A stretch of DNA of 64,000 nucleotides from Xylanimonas ulmi (GCF_004216535.1 NZ_SGWX01000001.1:372001-436000), one strand, 5' to 3'; counted from the stretch's first letter, positions 35,280-42,914 are shown. Notes: a model not told the origin generated them from the letters alone. A program made the numbers and translations.

Positions 35280-35999
35280 ATGGAGCCCATGACCTCGCCC
35301 GCCGCCGCCCCGTCGCCGTCGGCCGCGCGATCGGACGGCCGCCGTCGAGCCGCCCTGTCCCTCGACGCGATCCTCACCGAGGCGATCGCCCTGCTCGACG
35401 CGGACGGTGAGGCCGCTCTCACCTTCCGCGCGCTGGCCGCTCGCCTCGGCGGTGGGGTGGCGAGCATCTACTGGTACGTCGAGACCAAAGACGACCTGCT
35501 CGCCAAGGCGGCCGACCGCACGCTCGAATCCGTCCTCGAGGCGACCGCGGGCTTCACCTCGGCGCCCGACCCCGTCGACGACTTGCGCGAGATCGCCACC
35601 GCGTTCTACCGCGCGCTCGACGCGCGCCCGTGGCTCGCCCAGTTCTTCATGCGCGACACCGGCGGGCAGCCGAACGCCACCCGCTTCTACGAGCACCTCG
35701 GCCAGCAGGTGCTACGACTGGGGCTGACGCCCCGGCAGAGCCTCGACGCCGTCTCGGCGATTCTCGGGTTCACCATCGGCACCGCAGCCGACCTCGGCCG
35801 GCGCGGTGGCGCCGAGCGCGGGGAGCGCGACGCCGAACGGGTGGCGACGGCGGCGGCCGTGTGGCGTGAGCTGCCGAGCGACGAATACCCGTTTGTCGCC
35901 TACATCGTCGAGGAGTTCGCGCGCCACGACGACGCGGAGCAGGTTCGCGCCGGCCTCAACCTGCTCCTCGCCGGGCTCCGGCTCCAGGCGTCCGGCTGA
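35280..35999 (+). CDS. TetR family transcriptional regulator
   Basis: A 239-residue repressor. The N-terminal HTH (about 27-75) contains LTFRALAARLGGGVASIYWYVETKDDLLAKAAD, shown here in part, the standard TetR recognition region with YWYV. The C-terminal domain resembles the tetracycline-repressor C-terminal type (helical, drug-binding). It is divergent from the DHA2 exporter, its presumed target. ATG at 35280 lacks a clear ribosome site. An ATG three codons later (35289), with GGAG close upstream, is an alternative. Confidence 0.88.
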   Translation: MEPMTSPAAAPSPSAARSDGRRRAALSLDAILTEAIALLDADGEAALTFRALAARLGGGVASIYWYVETKDDLLAKAADRTLESVLEATAGFTSAPDPVDDLREIATAFYRALDARPWLAQFFMRDTGGQPNATRFYEHLGQQVLRLGLTPRQSLDAVSAILGFTIGTAADLGRRGGAERGERDAERVATAAAVWRELPSDEYPFVAYIVEEFARHDDAEQVRAGLNLLLAGLRLQASG

Positions 36000-36041
36000 C
36001 GCTGGCCCGATGGCGTCGTCATGATGGCCTGGGCCGCTCCC

Positions 36042-36066
36042 GGCGGTTGAGCCTGTCGAGCCCACC
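36042..36066. repeat. Degenerate hairpin repeat copy after tetR
   Basis: GGCGGTTGAGCCTGTCGAG followed by CCCACC: a diverged copy of the dispersed element, 43 bp after the tetR stop and upstream of the fluoride riboswitch. Terminal pairing is weakened here. Confidence 0.65.
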
Positions 36067-36108
36067 CCGCAGGTGGCGCCAGACGACCCCGCGAGCGGTA
36101 ACCTGGCC

Positions 36109-36168
36109 CCGGCGATGGATCCCGCCAGGGCCGCAGGCCCGAACCGCCGTACCGGCTGATGGCTCCTG
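36109..36168 (+). promoter_or_regulatory. Fluoride riboswitch (crcB motif)
   Basis: The conserved blocks occur in order: GGCGATGG (36111-36118) closing with CCGCC (36122-36126), a variable GGGCC/GGCCC stem, AACCGCCG (36142-36149), and GGCTGATGGCTCCT (36155-36168). These match the fluoride aptamer consensus, and two fluC/crcB fluoride channel genes follow, which makes the call nearly certain. A CGGGCAG/CTGCCCG stem (36185-36202) between aptamer and ribosome site may be the switching hairpin. The ATG at 36159 lies inside the aptamer and is not a start codon. Confidence 0.93.
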
Positions 36169-36218
36169 ACTCGACGCACGATGTCGGGCAGGGGTCTGCC
36201 CGCGGAACGGAGACGCCG

Positions 36219-36761
36219 GTGGCCGACCACCCGCAGCCCGCCGTCGACCGGATGGTCGAGCCCGTGGGGCACGCCATCGTGGCGGGAGTCGCGCCCGGAC
36301 AGGACGAGCTCGTCCCCCTCACCGCCGTCGCCTGGGCGCGTGCCGTGCGCGCCCCGATGGTCCACTTCGCCTACGCGGACGTGTCCCGGTACGCCGTCGA
36401 GGAGCATCCGGATGGGACGGTGACCCACGCGCCGATCGACCCCGACACGGCTGACGTCGACTGGCAGCAGACGGCGGCGGGTCTGCGCTCCCATCTGGAG
36501 CGGGTGCTGGCTGGCGCCGACGTGCCGTGGCGGTTCGTCTACCTCGCGGGCCGGCCCGACCGCGCGTTGACCCACCTGGCGCGGGCTGTCGACGCCGCGG
36601 CGATCGTGGTGGGCACGCGCGCCCCCGGCGGCGCCGGGCGCCTGCGCGAGGCGATCGAGGGGTCGGTGGCCGTGCACCTGGCCCAACACCAGCACCGCCC
36701 CGTGCTCACGGTGCCGTTGAGTGTCGTGGACTGGAAGGAGACGCGGGCGCCGTGGCAGTGA
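36219..36761 (+). CDS. Universal stress protein (UspA family), fluoride-controlled
   Basis: A 180-residue single-domain Usp. The C-terminal nucleotide-binding signature reads GTRAPGGAGRLREAIEGSVAVHLAQHQ (in part G-x2-G-x9-G-S), ending HRPVLTVP. The start is GTG at 36219, with GGAG six bases upstream, because an earlier in-frame ATG at 36159 falls inside the fluoride aptamer. UspA proteins are among the families known under fluoride riboswitches, but what they do there is unclear. The last bases overlap the first fluC gene, so all three proteins are cotranslated. Confidence 0.87.
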   Translation: MADHPQPAVDRMVEPVGHAIVAGVAPGQDELVPLTAVAWARAVRAPMVHFAYADVSRYAVEEHPDGTVTHAPIDPDTADVDWQQTAAGLRSHLERVLAGADVPWRFVYLAGRPDRALTHLARAVDAAAIVVGTRAPGGAGRLREAIEGSVAVHLAQHQHRPVLTVPLSVVDWKETRAPWQ

Positions 36762-37213
36762 CGCGAGGAGGCGCGAGCACGCTGGCCTCCGCGGGCCTGG
36801 TCGCGCTCGGGGGCTGCGTGGGCGTGGCCGCGCGGTACGGGTTGGAGGAGCGGTTCCCCGCGTCGCCTGGCGCGTGGCCGTGGACGACGTTCTGGATCAA
36901 CGTCGTCGGGTCGCTCCTGCTCGGGGCGCTGCTGGAGACCCTGTTGCGGACCGGGCCCGACGACGGCTGGCGGCGCACGGCGCGCCTGGGCTGCGGCACC
37001 GGGGTCATGGGCGGGTTCACCACCTACAGCACCTTCGCCGTCGAGACGGTGCGGCTGGCCGAGGGCGGGCAGGTGTGGCTGGGCGTCGGCTACGCGCTCG
37101 CGAGCGTCGCCCTCGGGATCCTGGCCGCCGTCGTCGGCATCGGCGTGGCGGCGGGCCTCTGGCGGCGGGCGACCGGCATGCAAGCCCCGAGCCGGGCAGG
37201 AGGCCACGCATGA
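36752..37213 (+). CDS. crcB: Fluoride channel FluC/CrcB, first copy
   Basis: A 153-residue four-helix fluoride exporter. GGCVGVAARYGLEE is the N-terminal family signature. FWINVVGSLLLGALL carries the pore Asn, and GVMGGFTTYSTFAVE carries the Phe-box and the TTYSTF region that binds fluoride and the central sodium. GTG at 36752 (AAGGAG 11 bp upstream) overlaps the usp end; GTG at 36758 (GTGA overlap) is an alternative. It overlaps the second copy by 4 bp. Two adjacent different copies usually form a dual-topology or heterodimeric channel. Confidence 0.94.
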   Translation: MAVTRGGASTLASAGLVALGGCVGVAARYGLEERFPASPGAWPWTTFWINVVGSLLLGALLETLLRTGPDDGWRRTARLGCGTGVMGGFTTYSTFAVETVRLAEGGQVWLGVGYALASVALGILAAVVGIGVAAGLWRRATGMQAPSRAGGHA

Positions 37214-37575
37214 TCACGGCCCTGCTGGTGCTCGCCGGCGGCCTGGGCGCCGCCGCCCGCTTCCTGGCCGACACCGCGATCGCTCGCCACAACCGCCTGT
37301 CGCTGCCCGTGGGCACCTTCGCGGTCAATCTGTCGGCGTGCCTCCTGCTCGGGCTGCTGACGGGATGGGCGTTGGCGCACCCCGGGCACGACGGGGTTCG
37401 CGCGGTGCTCGGGGTCGGGTTCCTCGGCGGGTACTCGACCTTCAGCACGGCGAGCGTCGAGGCCGCGCGGCTCGCGTTGGCTGGGCGCAGCCTCGTCGCG
37501 CTCGTGCATCCGGCGCTGATGGCAGTCGCCTGCCTGGCCGCCGCCGCCCTCGGGATCGGTCTGGTCGCGGGCTGA
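37210..37575 (+). CDS. crcB: Fluoride channel FluC/CrcB, second copy
   Basis: A 121-residue FluC. GGLGAAARFLAD, TFAVNLSACLLLGLL (pore Asn) and GFLGGYSTFSTASVEA are the family motifs, with YSTFST where copy one has TTYSTF. ATG at 37210 overlaps the previous stop (ATGA). It is shorter at both ends than copy one. The fluoride riboswitch upstream of usp controls it. Confidence 0.94.
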   Translation: MITALLVLAGGLGAAARFLADTAIARHNRLSLPVGTFAVNLSACLLLGLLTGWALAHPGHDGVRAVLGVGFLGGYSTFSTASVEAARLALAGRSLVALVHPALMAVACLAAAALGIGLVAG

Positions 37576-37663
37576 TCCCTGGCCGCCCCAGCGGACCCGG
37601 CGCGGCTCGGCGACCGGCTGGCTCGCGACGCCGCCGCCCCGCACGAGCCCGCGTACGCGGGTG

Positions 37664-38005
37664 TCAGCGGAGCCGGTCGTGCAGCGCCCACGCGGCCGCG
37701 GCGGACGTCGCCGCCGCGGTGAGCACCGCGGGCCACGCCCCGATCCGCTTCGCCAGGGGGTGCGACAGCCCAAACGCGGCCAGGTACGTGGCGACGAGCG
37801 TCGTCGTCGTCGCCGGTCCGCAGTCCTTGGCCCATTGCCTGCCCGCGGCGACGCCTGCCGCCGCCAGCACGAGCCCAGCGAGCGGGCGTCGGTGGGTGGC
37901 GCGCCCAACGGCGAACCCGCCAACCAGTCCGGCGGCGACGACCGGGGCGGTGGGGAGCGGCGCGGAGGTGTGAGCGGGGGATGTGGCGGGAGTCGCGGTG
38001 GGCAT
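37664..38005 (-). CDS. Small hypothetical membrane protein
   Basis: A 113-residue protein that I cannot assign. After a Pro/Thr-rich start (1-20) it has about three hydrophobic segments (21-35, 43-55, 66-80, and a weaker one near 93-108) and ends HPLAKRIGAWPAVLTAAATS, then DRLR. ATG at 38005 has no Shine-Dalgarno, but TACGGT lies six bases upstream (38012-38017), so it may be leaderless. It converges on fluC and is divergent from the next gene. Confidence 0.65.
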   Translation of the reverse strand: MPTATPATSPAHTSAPLPTAPVVAAGLVGGFAVGRATHRRPLAGLVLAAAGVAAGRQWAKDCGPATTTTLVATYLAAFGLSHPLAKRIGAWPAVLTAAATSAAAAWALHDRLR

Positions 38006-38071
38006 GCGGCGACCGTACCGTGGCGATCGGGCCGAGTGCTCGAGGCGAGGACGCGGGGCGAGGAGGCGACG

Positions 38072-38374
38072 ATGGCCCGCAGGGGCCAGCCCTATGTGAC
38101 GGTGACCGTCCGCACACAGAAGCAGGCCGAGAGGCTCGTGCGCGCGGGGTGGGAGGTGGTGGCGCAGTCCGGCAGAGAGAGTTGGGTCTGGGGCTCGGAC
38201 CTACAGATCACGCTGCGGCGGCCGAACCCACGGTTCCGTGGCGCGGCGCCATCGAGCGCGCACTCGCACACCGGGATCGTGGTGGGCTGGTTCCCGGATC
38301 AGCGGGGCGAGCCTGGTGTGGCCTGGTACTGGGACGGCACGGCGTGGGCGCAGCGGCGAGCGAAACTTAGGTAA
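38072..38374 (+). CDS. Small protein with a DUF2510-like C-terminus
   Basis: A 100-residue soluble protein of unknown function. The N-terminal half (VTVTVRTQKQAERLVRAGWE) is a small alpha/beta segment. The C-terminal part, GWFPDQRGEPGVAWYWDGTAW, resembles the DUF2510 motif (GWYPDP...RYWDGTxW), usually found at the ends of actinobacterial membrane proteins; here there is no membrane helix. A strong AGGAGG precedes the ATG. Its stop codon lies inside a DtxR-type box belonging to the next gene. Confidence 0.75.
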   Translation: MARRGQPYVTVTVRTQKQAERLVRAGWEVVAQSGRESWVWGSDLQITLRRPNPRFRGAAPSSAHSHTGIVVGWFPDQRGEPGVAWYWDGTAWAQRRAKLR

Positions 38375-38385
38375 GGCTTCCCTGG
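38367..38385 (+). promoter_or_regulatory. DtxR/IdeR-type iron box upstream of the SIP gene
   Basis: TTAGGTAAGGCTTCCCTGG matches the TTAGGTTAGSCTAACCTAA consensus best in its left half. It lies 115 bp before the siderophore-interacting protein gene and overlaps the stop codon of the preceding gene. Confidence 0.75.
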
Positions 38386-38499
38386 GTGCCGCGCGGTCGG
38401 CTACGCTGCGGCGCGTCGCACCGATGCGGCCGGGCGCTGAGCCCGCCACGCAGACCCGCGCCGCGACAGCCCGAGACCACCCAGAGAGGGAAGCCACCC

Positions 38500-39303
38500 G
38501 TGTCGTACAAGGACGCTCGCAAGGTCACCGGCCTCTACCAGGCCGAGGTGGTGCGCGCTGAGCGGATCAGCCCGCACCTGGTCCGCGTCACGGTGGGCGG
38601 TGACGGGGTGGCGCGGATGCCGCGGCGCGGGTTCGACCACTGGGTCCGCCTCTTCCTGCCCACCGCGGGCGAGCAGACGGCGTGGGACAAGTTGCCCGAG
38701 CGGTTCGGGGTGGGCGGCTATCTCAGGTACCTCGCGAGCGCGTCCGGGACCCGCCCGGTCCTGCGCGCGTACACGGTGCGCGAGCACCGCCCGGAGATCG
38801 GCGAGCTTGACATCGACTTCGTCGCCCACGGCGACGACGGCGTCGCGGGGCCCTGGGCGCAGCGGGCCCAGCCGGGGGAGCGGGTCGCGTTGCTCGACCA
38901 GGGCGTGGGGTTCGACCCCGCGCCCGGGGCCGACTTCCACCTGCTGGTGGGCGACGAGTCCGCGATGCCGGCCATCTGCGGGATTCTGCGCGACCTGCCC
39001 CACGACGCTCGGGGTCTGGCGATCGTCGAGATCCCCGATGAGGCCGACGCGCAGAAGGTCGACGCGCCGACGGGGGTCGAGGTGCGCTGGCTGCCGCGCG
39101 CCGACCCGCACGCCCGGCCGGGGCGGCTCGCGTTGGCCGAGCTCACGCAGTTCGTCCCCCAGGACCCGCAGCGGCTCGCGGCGCATCTGATCGGCGAGCA
39201 GGCGCTGCCCACCGAGGGCCGCCGCCACCTGGTCTCGCTGGGGGCGCCGAAGCGCAACATCACCTTTATCGGCTACTGGCGCCACGGCAAGGCCGCGGCC
39301 TGA
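38500..39303 (+). CDS. Siderophore-interacting protein (FAD-dependent ferric reductase)
   Basis: A 267-residue flavoreductase of the ViuB/SIP group that releases iron from imported ferric siderophores in the cytoplasm. The FAD domain (about 10-130) has the RAYTVRE motif. The NAD(P)H domain carries LLVGDESAMPAICGIL and ends in the SIP_C domain with GYWRHGKAA. GTG at 38500 follows AGAGAGGGAAG. A DtxR-type box upstream implies iron repression. It converges on a small partner gene that has its own iron box. Confidence 0.9.
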   Translation: MSYKDARKVTGLYQAEVVRAERISPHLVRVTVGGDGVARMPRRGFDHWVRLFLPTAGEQTAWDKLPERFGVGGYLRYLASASGTRPVLRAYTVREHRPEIGELDIDFVAHGDDGVAGPWAQRAQPGERVALLDQGVGFDPAPGADFHLLVGDESAMPAICGILRDLPHDARGLAIVEIPDEADAQKVDAPTGVEVRWLPRADPHARPGRLALAELTQFVPQDPQRLAAHLIGEQALPTEGRRHLVSLGAPKRNITFIGYWRHGKAAA

Positions 39304-39352
39304 GCCAGACGGCGACCGGGGGCCCGCCTCGGGCGCGTTGCCGCCGTCAGGC

Positions 39353-39823
39353 TCAGTCGCGGTGCAGATGCACGGGGGTGCGGTCCAGGCGCATCGCCAG
39401 GTCGTCGCACGCCGCGTCGACCGCGGGATTGCCCGAGTAGCCGACCCACATCGCGATGATCTGGCCGGCGTCGAGGGCGTCCTCGGTGGCCCACTCGTCG
39501 GCCCAGGCGGTCAGCGCACGGGCGAGCGGCTCGCCCGGGTTCGCGCCGTCGGCCCGCGGGCGCCGCTCCAGCAGCGTGAGCGACATGCCCTCGGGCAGCA
39601 CGCTCGGCAGCAGGGCGCGCGCGCTCGCCGCCTCGCCGGCGCCGACCTCAAGGTAGATCTGCCCGTAGACGCAGTGCACGGCGTGGTCGAGGACCTGCCT
39701 GATCTGGGGCAGGTCGTCGGCGCTTCCTGCGAGCAGGACCTGCGGACCGCCGGTGTGCGTCATGGCATTCCACTCCTCGTGCGCGGGCGCCGTCACGCGG
39801 CGCCGGAAGAGCGCCGTCAACAT
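39353..39823 (-). CDS. Iron-regulated SIP-associated protein (SIP_C-like)
   Basis: A 156-residue protein. From residue 20 on it reads WNAMTHTGGPQVLLAGSADDLPQI and AVHCVYGQIYLEVGAGE, like the separate C-terminal-domain relatives of siderophore-interacting proteins. It lacks the FAD domain. ATG at 39823 lies two bases from a DtxR-type box. An internal ATG at 39763 has a much better AGGAG 9 bp upstream and may be the real start, giving 136 residues. Function is inferred from family resemblance and iron box only. Confidence 0.65.
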   Translation of the reverse strand: MLTALFRRRVTAPAHEEWNAMTHTGGPQVLLAGSADDLPQIRQVLDHAVHCVYGQIYLEVGAGEAASARALLPSVLPEGMSLTLLERRPRADGANPGEPLARALTAWADEWATEDALDAGQIIAMWVGYSGNPAVDAACDDLAMRLDRTPVHLHRD

Positions 39824-39825
39824 GG

Positions 39826-39844
39826 TGAGGCGAGCCTTACCTAA
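39826..39844 (-). promoter_or_regulatory. DtxR/IdeR-type iron box
   Basis: On the minus strand TTAGGTAAGGCTCGCCTCA, a good left half of the DtxR consensus. It lies directly upstream of the 39823 start, so repressor bound here would cover the promoter. Confidence 0.78.
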
Positions 39845-39952
39845 GCATGCCGGGAGGGGTGGGGGCAAGAGCTGGGCGATTCCGGACACCGACGCACGAG
39901 CGCCCGGCGCCGCGGACCGAAGGGTCGCGCGGGGCCGGGCGCCGGCGTTCGC

Positions 39953-40243
39953 TCAGACGGCGAAGGTCAGGCAGTCGGCGGTCGCGTCGCTCGATCCGGC
40001 GCCCACGCGGATGGCCTCGGCGGAGCACTCCAGGTTGTCGTTGAACCGGCACTCCAGGCGCTGGCAGGCGCCGACGTGCGCGAGCACCGACGCCAGACCG
40101 CCCTTGGCGTCGAGCGGGATGAAGGTGGCGCACGCCGCGCCGCCGATGGTGACCGCCGCGGCGTGGCAGCCGGAGTCGTGGTTGAAGCCGCAGCCTGCGA
40201 CCGTGCACTCGGCGACGGACGGCATCTCCTGCAGGGTGGTCAT
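39953..40243 (-). CDS. DUF1540 protein with two cysteine repeats
   Basis: A 96-residue protein made of two copies of a small metal-binding motif: C-x4-CGFNHDSGCHAAAVTIG and C-x4-CRFNDNLECSAEAIRVG. That spacing defines DUF1540. The ligand set suggests zinc or iron binding; the role is unknown. It sits between iron-acquisition genes, but I see no DtxR box in its own upstream region. ATG at 40243 follows AAGGAGCGAG. Confidence 0.85.
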   Translation of the reverse strand: MTTLQEMPSVAECTVAGCGFNHDSGCHAAAVTIGGAACATFIPLDAKGGLASVLAHVGACQRLECRFNDNLECSAEAIRVGAGSSDATADCLTFAV

Positions 40244-40408
40244 GGTCTCGCTCCTTGGGGCCGGGTCCGCGGTGCGTGCCGACCCTCGTCGACGGTCGCG
40301 GACAGGTGTCAGTGTGCGCAGCAGGGTCCGGGCGCGCAGCGCGCTGGCACGCAGAGATTTGCGCACGCCACCGTTGCCCAAATGCCGGGCCGACCTGCGC
40401 CGACGCGC

Positions 40409-40660
40409 TCAGCGGCTGAAGGGGCACCCGCCGCACGCGGGGCCAGCGGCGGTCACGCCGCGCCCGCCCACCACCGCCTGAGCGGGGCCGCAGCCGGAGC
40501 ACCCGAGGGTGAGGTCGCCTGCGGGCGTGACGAGGCCGAGGCGCACCCAGTGGTCGAGCGCGGCCTGAGCGAGGCCGTCGTCGACCCCGAGGTACGACCC
40601 CAGGCGATCGGTCGAGACCCCGCTGCGGACCGCGTCGAGCACGCGGACGAGCACGCTCAC
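40409..40660 (-). CDS. feoC: FeoC-like winged-helix protein
   Basis: An 83-residue protein. A small winged helix (LVRVLDAVRSGVSTDRLGSYLGV) is followed by a cysteine-rich tail CSGC and CGGC, the FeoC pattern for an oxygen-sensitive Fe-S cluster that modulates FeoB. GTG at 40660 overlaps the feoB stop (GTGA). Last gene of feoABC. Confidence 0.8.
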   Translation of the reverse strand: MSVLVRVLDAVRSGVSTDRLGSYLGVDDGLAQAALDHWVRLGLVTPAGDLTLGCSGCGPAQAVVGGRGVTAAGPACGGCPFSR

Positions 40661-42657
40661 CAGATCAGCCTGCCGACCTGGAAGACGAGCGCCGCCAGCG
40701 CCCAGGCGACCGCGAGCTGGACGGCGACCGCCGAGAAGGTCCACTTCGCGCCGAACACCCGCTTCTGCTCGCCAACCGTCGCCAGACACGGGGTATAGGC
40801 GAGCACGAAGACCATGAACGCGAGCGCGGCGGCCACGCCGTGCCCGCCCGACGACGCCTCGAGCGTGTCGCGCAGATGCGCGCCCAGGGCTCCGGCGGGG
40901 GCGCCCTCCTCGGGCTCGTCGACGGCGTAGGACTGGGCGAGCGCTCCGACGACGACCTCCTTGGCGACGAACCCGGTGGTCAGGGCGGCCGAGATATGCC
41001 AGTCGTCGAGCCCGGCGGGAGCCAGGACGGGGGCGATGCCGTCGGCCAGGCGCCCGTACGCCGAGTCGTGGATCGGCACGTCGGCGACCTGGTGCCCGCC
41101 GGTGACGGGGATCGCGGTCAGGATCCACACGACCACGAGCGTGCCGGCGATGATGCCGCCCGCGCTCTTGACGAATGACACGACCCGGGTCCAGGCCGAC
41201 ATGACCAGCACCCTCAGGCGCGGGCGCTGGTAGGCGGGTAGTGCGATGGCCAGGGCCCGACCCTGCTTGAGGTCGCGGAACAGCGTCGAGCGCAGCGCGA
41301 GCCCGCCAAGCACCACCAGCAGCGCGGACAGCACGTACATGGCGAAGACCACGGTGCCCGCGTTGTCGGGGAAGAACACCCCGGCGACCAGCACGAACAC
41401 GACCAGGCGCGCGGGGCACGAGGTGAATGGGACGAGCAACCCGGTCAGCAGACGGCGTCGCGCGTCGGGCATGGTCCGGGTGGCGGTCATCGCCGGCACG
41501 TTGCAGCCGAAGCCCACGACCAGCGGCACCATGGCGCGCCCGTCGAGGCCGATGGTCCGCAGGGCGCGGTCGGCGACGAACGCCGCCCGGGCGAGGTAGC
41601 CCGAGTCCTCCAGCACGCCGATCGCGACGAAGATCAGCGCGAGCAGCGGCACGAACGACAGCACGGTGCCCACGCCGGCGAGCACGCCGTCGACCGCGAG
41701 CCCGTGGACCCACGCGGGACCAGGCAGCCAGCCGCCGAGCCAGTCGGCCACGGGTCCGTCGAAGAACCCGCTGACCCCGTCGATCAGCGGGGCGGCGACG
41801 ACCGTCGTGAGCTGGAAGACGGCCCACATGACCGCGAGGAAGACCGGGATGCCGGCGGCCGGGTGCAGCAGCACGCGGTCCACCCGGTCCGAGAGGGTGC
41901 GCACCGCGCGCTGCTGGGCGTGCGAGGGGTGCGCCGCCGCCAGGACCCGCTCGACCCAGTCGAACCGGGCGATCTCGGCGTCCAACACGGCGTCGAGATC
42001 GTCGGGCCCGGCCTGCGCGCCGCGGTCGGCGGCGCAGCAGTCACAGTCGGGCTCGCACGAGTCCGAGGCGCAGCACGGGCAGGTGTCTCCGTCGATCGCC
42101 TCGGCCACCACCCGCGTCAGCTCGCTCAGACCCTTGCCGGAGCGGGGGTCGATGCCGACCACGCGGACACCGGCCGCCAGCGCGAGCGCCGACAGGTCGG
42201 GGCGCACCTGCCGCCCGGAGGCGACGTCGAGCATGCACACGGCCGCGACGACGGTGGCGCCCGAGTCGATGACCTGCTTGAGCACCGCGAGTGAGCGGGC
42301 CAGCGCCGTGGCGTCGAGCAGCACCAGCGCGACGTCTGGGACGGGCAGCGACCCGGCCCCGGCCAGCGCGTCGGCGGTGATCTGCTCGTCGGGGGAGTGG
42401 GCGACCAGCGAGTAGGTGCCCGGCAGGTCGATCAGCGCGACCTTGGCGTCGGTCGCCTTGCTCAGCGAGCGCCACGTGCCGGTCTGTAGCTCGACCGTGG
42501 TGCCGGGCGCGTTCATCACGGCCTGGCGCGCGCCGGTCAGGGCGTTGAACAGCGTCGACTTGCCCACGTTCGGGTTGCCCACCAGCGCGACCGTGACCAG
42601 CGACTTGCCGACCGGCGCCTCGAGCGTGACCGCGCCGGACGGGCTGTGGCAGCTCAT
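40657..42657 (-). CDS. feoB: Ferrous iron transporter FeoB
   Basis: A 666-residue Fe(II) importer. The cytoplasmic G domain has GNPNVGKST (27-35), the APGTTVE switch I, DLPGTYSL (G3) and a GDI region to about 185. About eight to ten membrane helices follow, with two Gate segments (FGCNVPAMTATRT, YTPCLATVGEQKRVFGAKW). An unusual seven-cysteine cluster CPCCASDSCEPDCDCC (193-208) links the GDI to the membrane part. ATG at 42657 overlaps feoA (ATGA); a longer upstream frame is only the antisense of feoA. An iron box precedes the operon. Confidence 0.96.
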   Translation of the reverse strand: MSCHSPSGAVTLEAPVGKSLVTVALVGNPNVGKSTLFNALTGARQAVMNAPGTTVELQTGTWRSLSKATDAKVALIDLPGTYSLVAHSPDEQITADALAGAGSLPVPDVALVLLDATALARSLAVLKQVIDSGATVVAAVCMLDVASGRQVRPDLSALALAAGVRVVGIDPRSGKGLSELTRVVAEAIDGDTCPCCASDSCEPDCDCCAADRGAQAGPDDLDAVLDAEIARFDWVERVLAAAHPSHAQQRAVRTLSDRVDRVLLHPAAGIPVFLAVMWAVFQLTTVVAAPLIDGVSGFFDGPVADWLGGWLPGPAWVHGLAVDGVLAGVGTVLSFVPLLALIFVAIGVLEDSGYLARAAFVADRALRTIGLDGRAMVPLVVGFGCNVPAMTATRTMPDARRRLLTGLLVPFTSCPARLVVFVLVAGVFFPDNAGTVVFAMYVLSALLVVLGGLALRSTLFRDLKQGRALAIALPAYQRPRLRVLVMSAWTRVVSFVKSAGGIIAGTLVVVWILTAIPVTGGHQVADVPIHDSAYGRLADGIAPVLAPAGLDDWHISAALTTGFVAKEVVVGALAQSYAVDEPEEGAPAGALGAHLRDTLEASSGGHGVAAALAFMVFVLAYTPCLATVGEQKRVFGAKWTFSAVAVQLAVAWALAALVFQVGRLIW

Positions 42658-42878
42658 GAGCCCACCTCGACCTCGATGCGGGCGCAGGTCGCGGCGTCGA
42701 GCGCGACCCGGTCGGCGCCGAGCGCGAGCACGCACGCGCCGAAGGGACTGCGGTTGACCACTTCGACGACGGCGCCCTCGCGGACGCCGAGGTTGCGCAG
42801 TCGGAGCCGGTCGTCGTCGATCAGGCCCACGGTTCGCACGACGGCGAGCCGGTCCGTGGGACACGCGCGAAGGTCCAT
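42654..42878 (-). CDS. feoA: FeoA ferrous iron transport protein
   Basis: A 74-residue SH3-like protein that associates with FeoB. LRLRNLGVREGAVVEVVNRSPFG matches the FeoA core (RLxxLGhxxG). ATG at 42878; the stop overlaps feoB (ATGA). A DtxR-type box begins 18 bp upstream, so feoABC is repressed when iron is plentiful. Confidence 0.93.
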   Translation of the reverse strand: MDLRACPTDRLAVVRTVGLIDDDRLRLRNLGVREGAVVEVVNRSPFGACVLALGADRVALDAATCARIEVEVGS

Positions 42879-42895
42879 GCCACTGACGGTACGAC

Positions 42896-42914
42896 CGAGG
42901 TAAGCCTGGCCTAA
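42896..42914 (-). promoter_or_regulatory. DtxR/IdeR-type iron box of feoABC
   Basis: On the minus strand TTAGGCCAGGCTTACCTCG, matching the DtxR consensus in both half-sites, just upstream of feoA. It is the third such box within 4.6 kb. Confidence 0.8.

Noticed and set aside
36159-36218. ATG at 36159 as the universal stress protein start
   Set aside because: It lies within the conserved fluoride aptamer sequence; GTG 36219 has a ribosome site and begins the folded domain.
37648-37661. CCCGCGTACGCGGG as a terminator between fluC-2 and the convergent gene
   Set aside because: A perfect palindrome without a loop folds poorly as RNA; too short to claim either a terminator or an operator.
40244-40408. 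DtxR box upstream of the DUF1540 gene
   Set aside because: Searched for TTAGG-type half-sites on both strands and found none; the iron link stays circumstantial.
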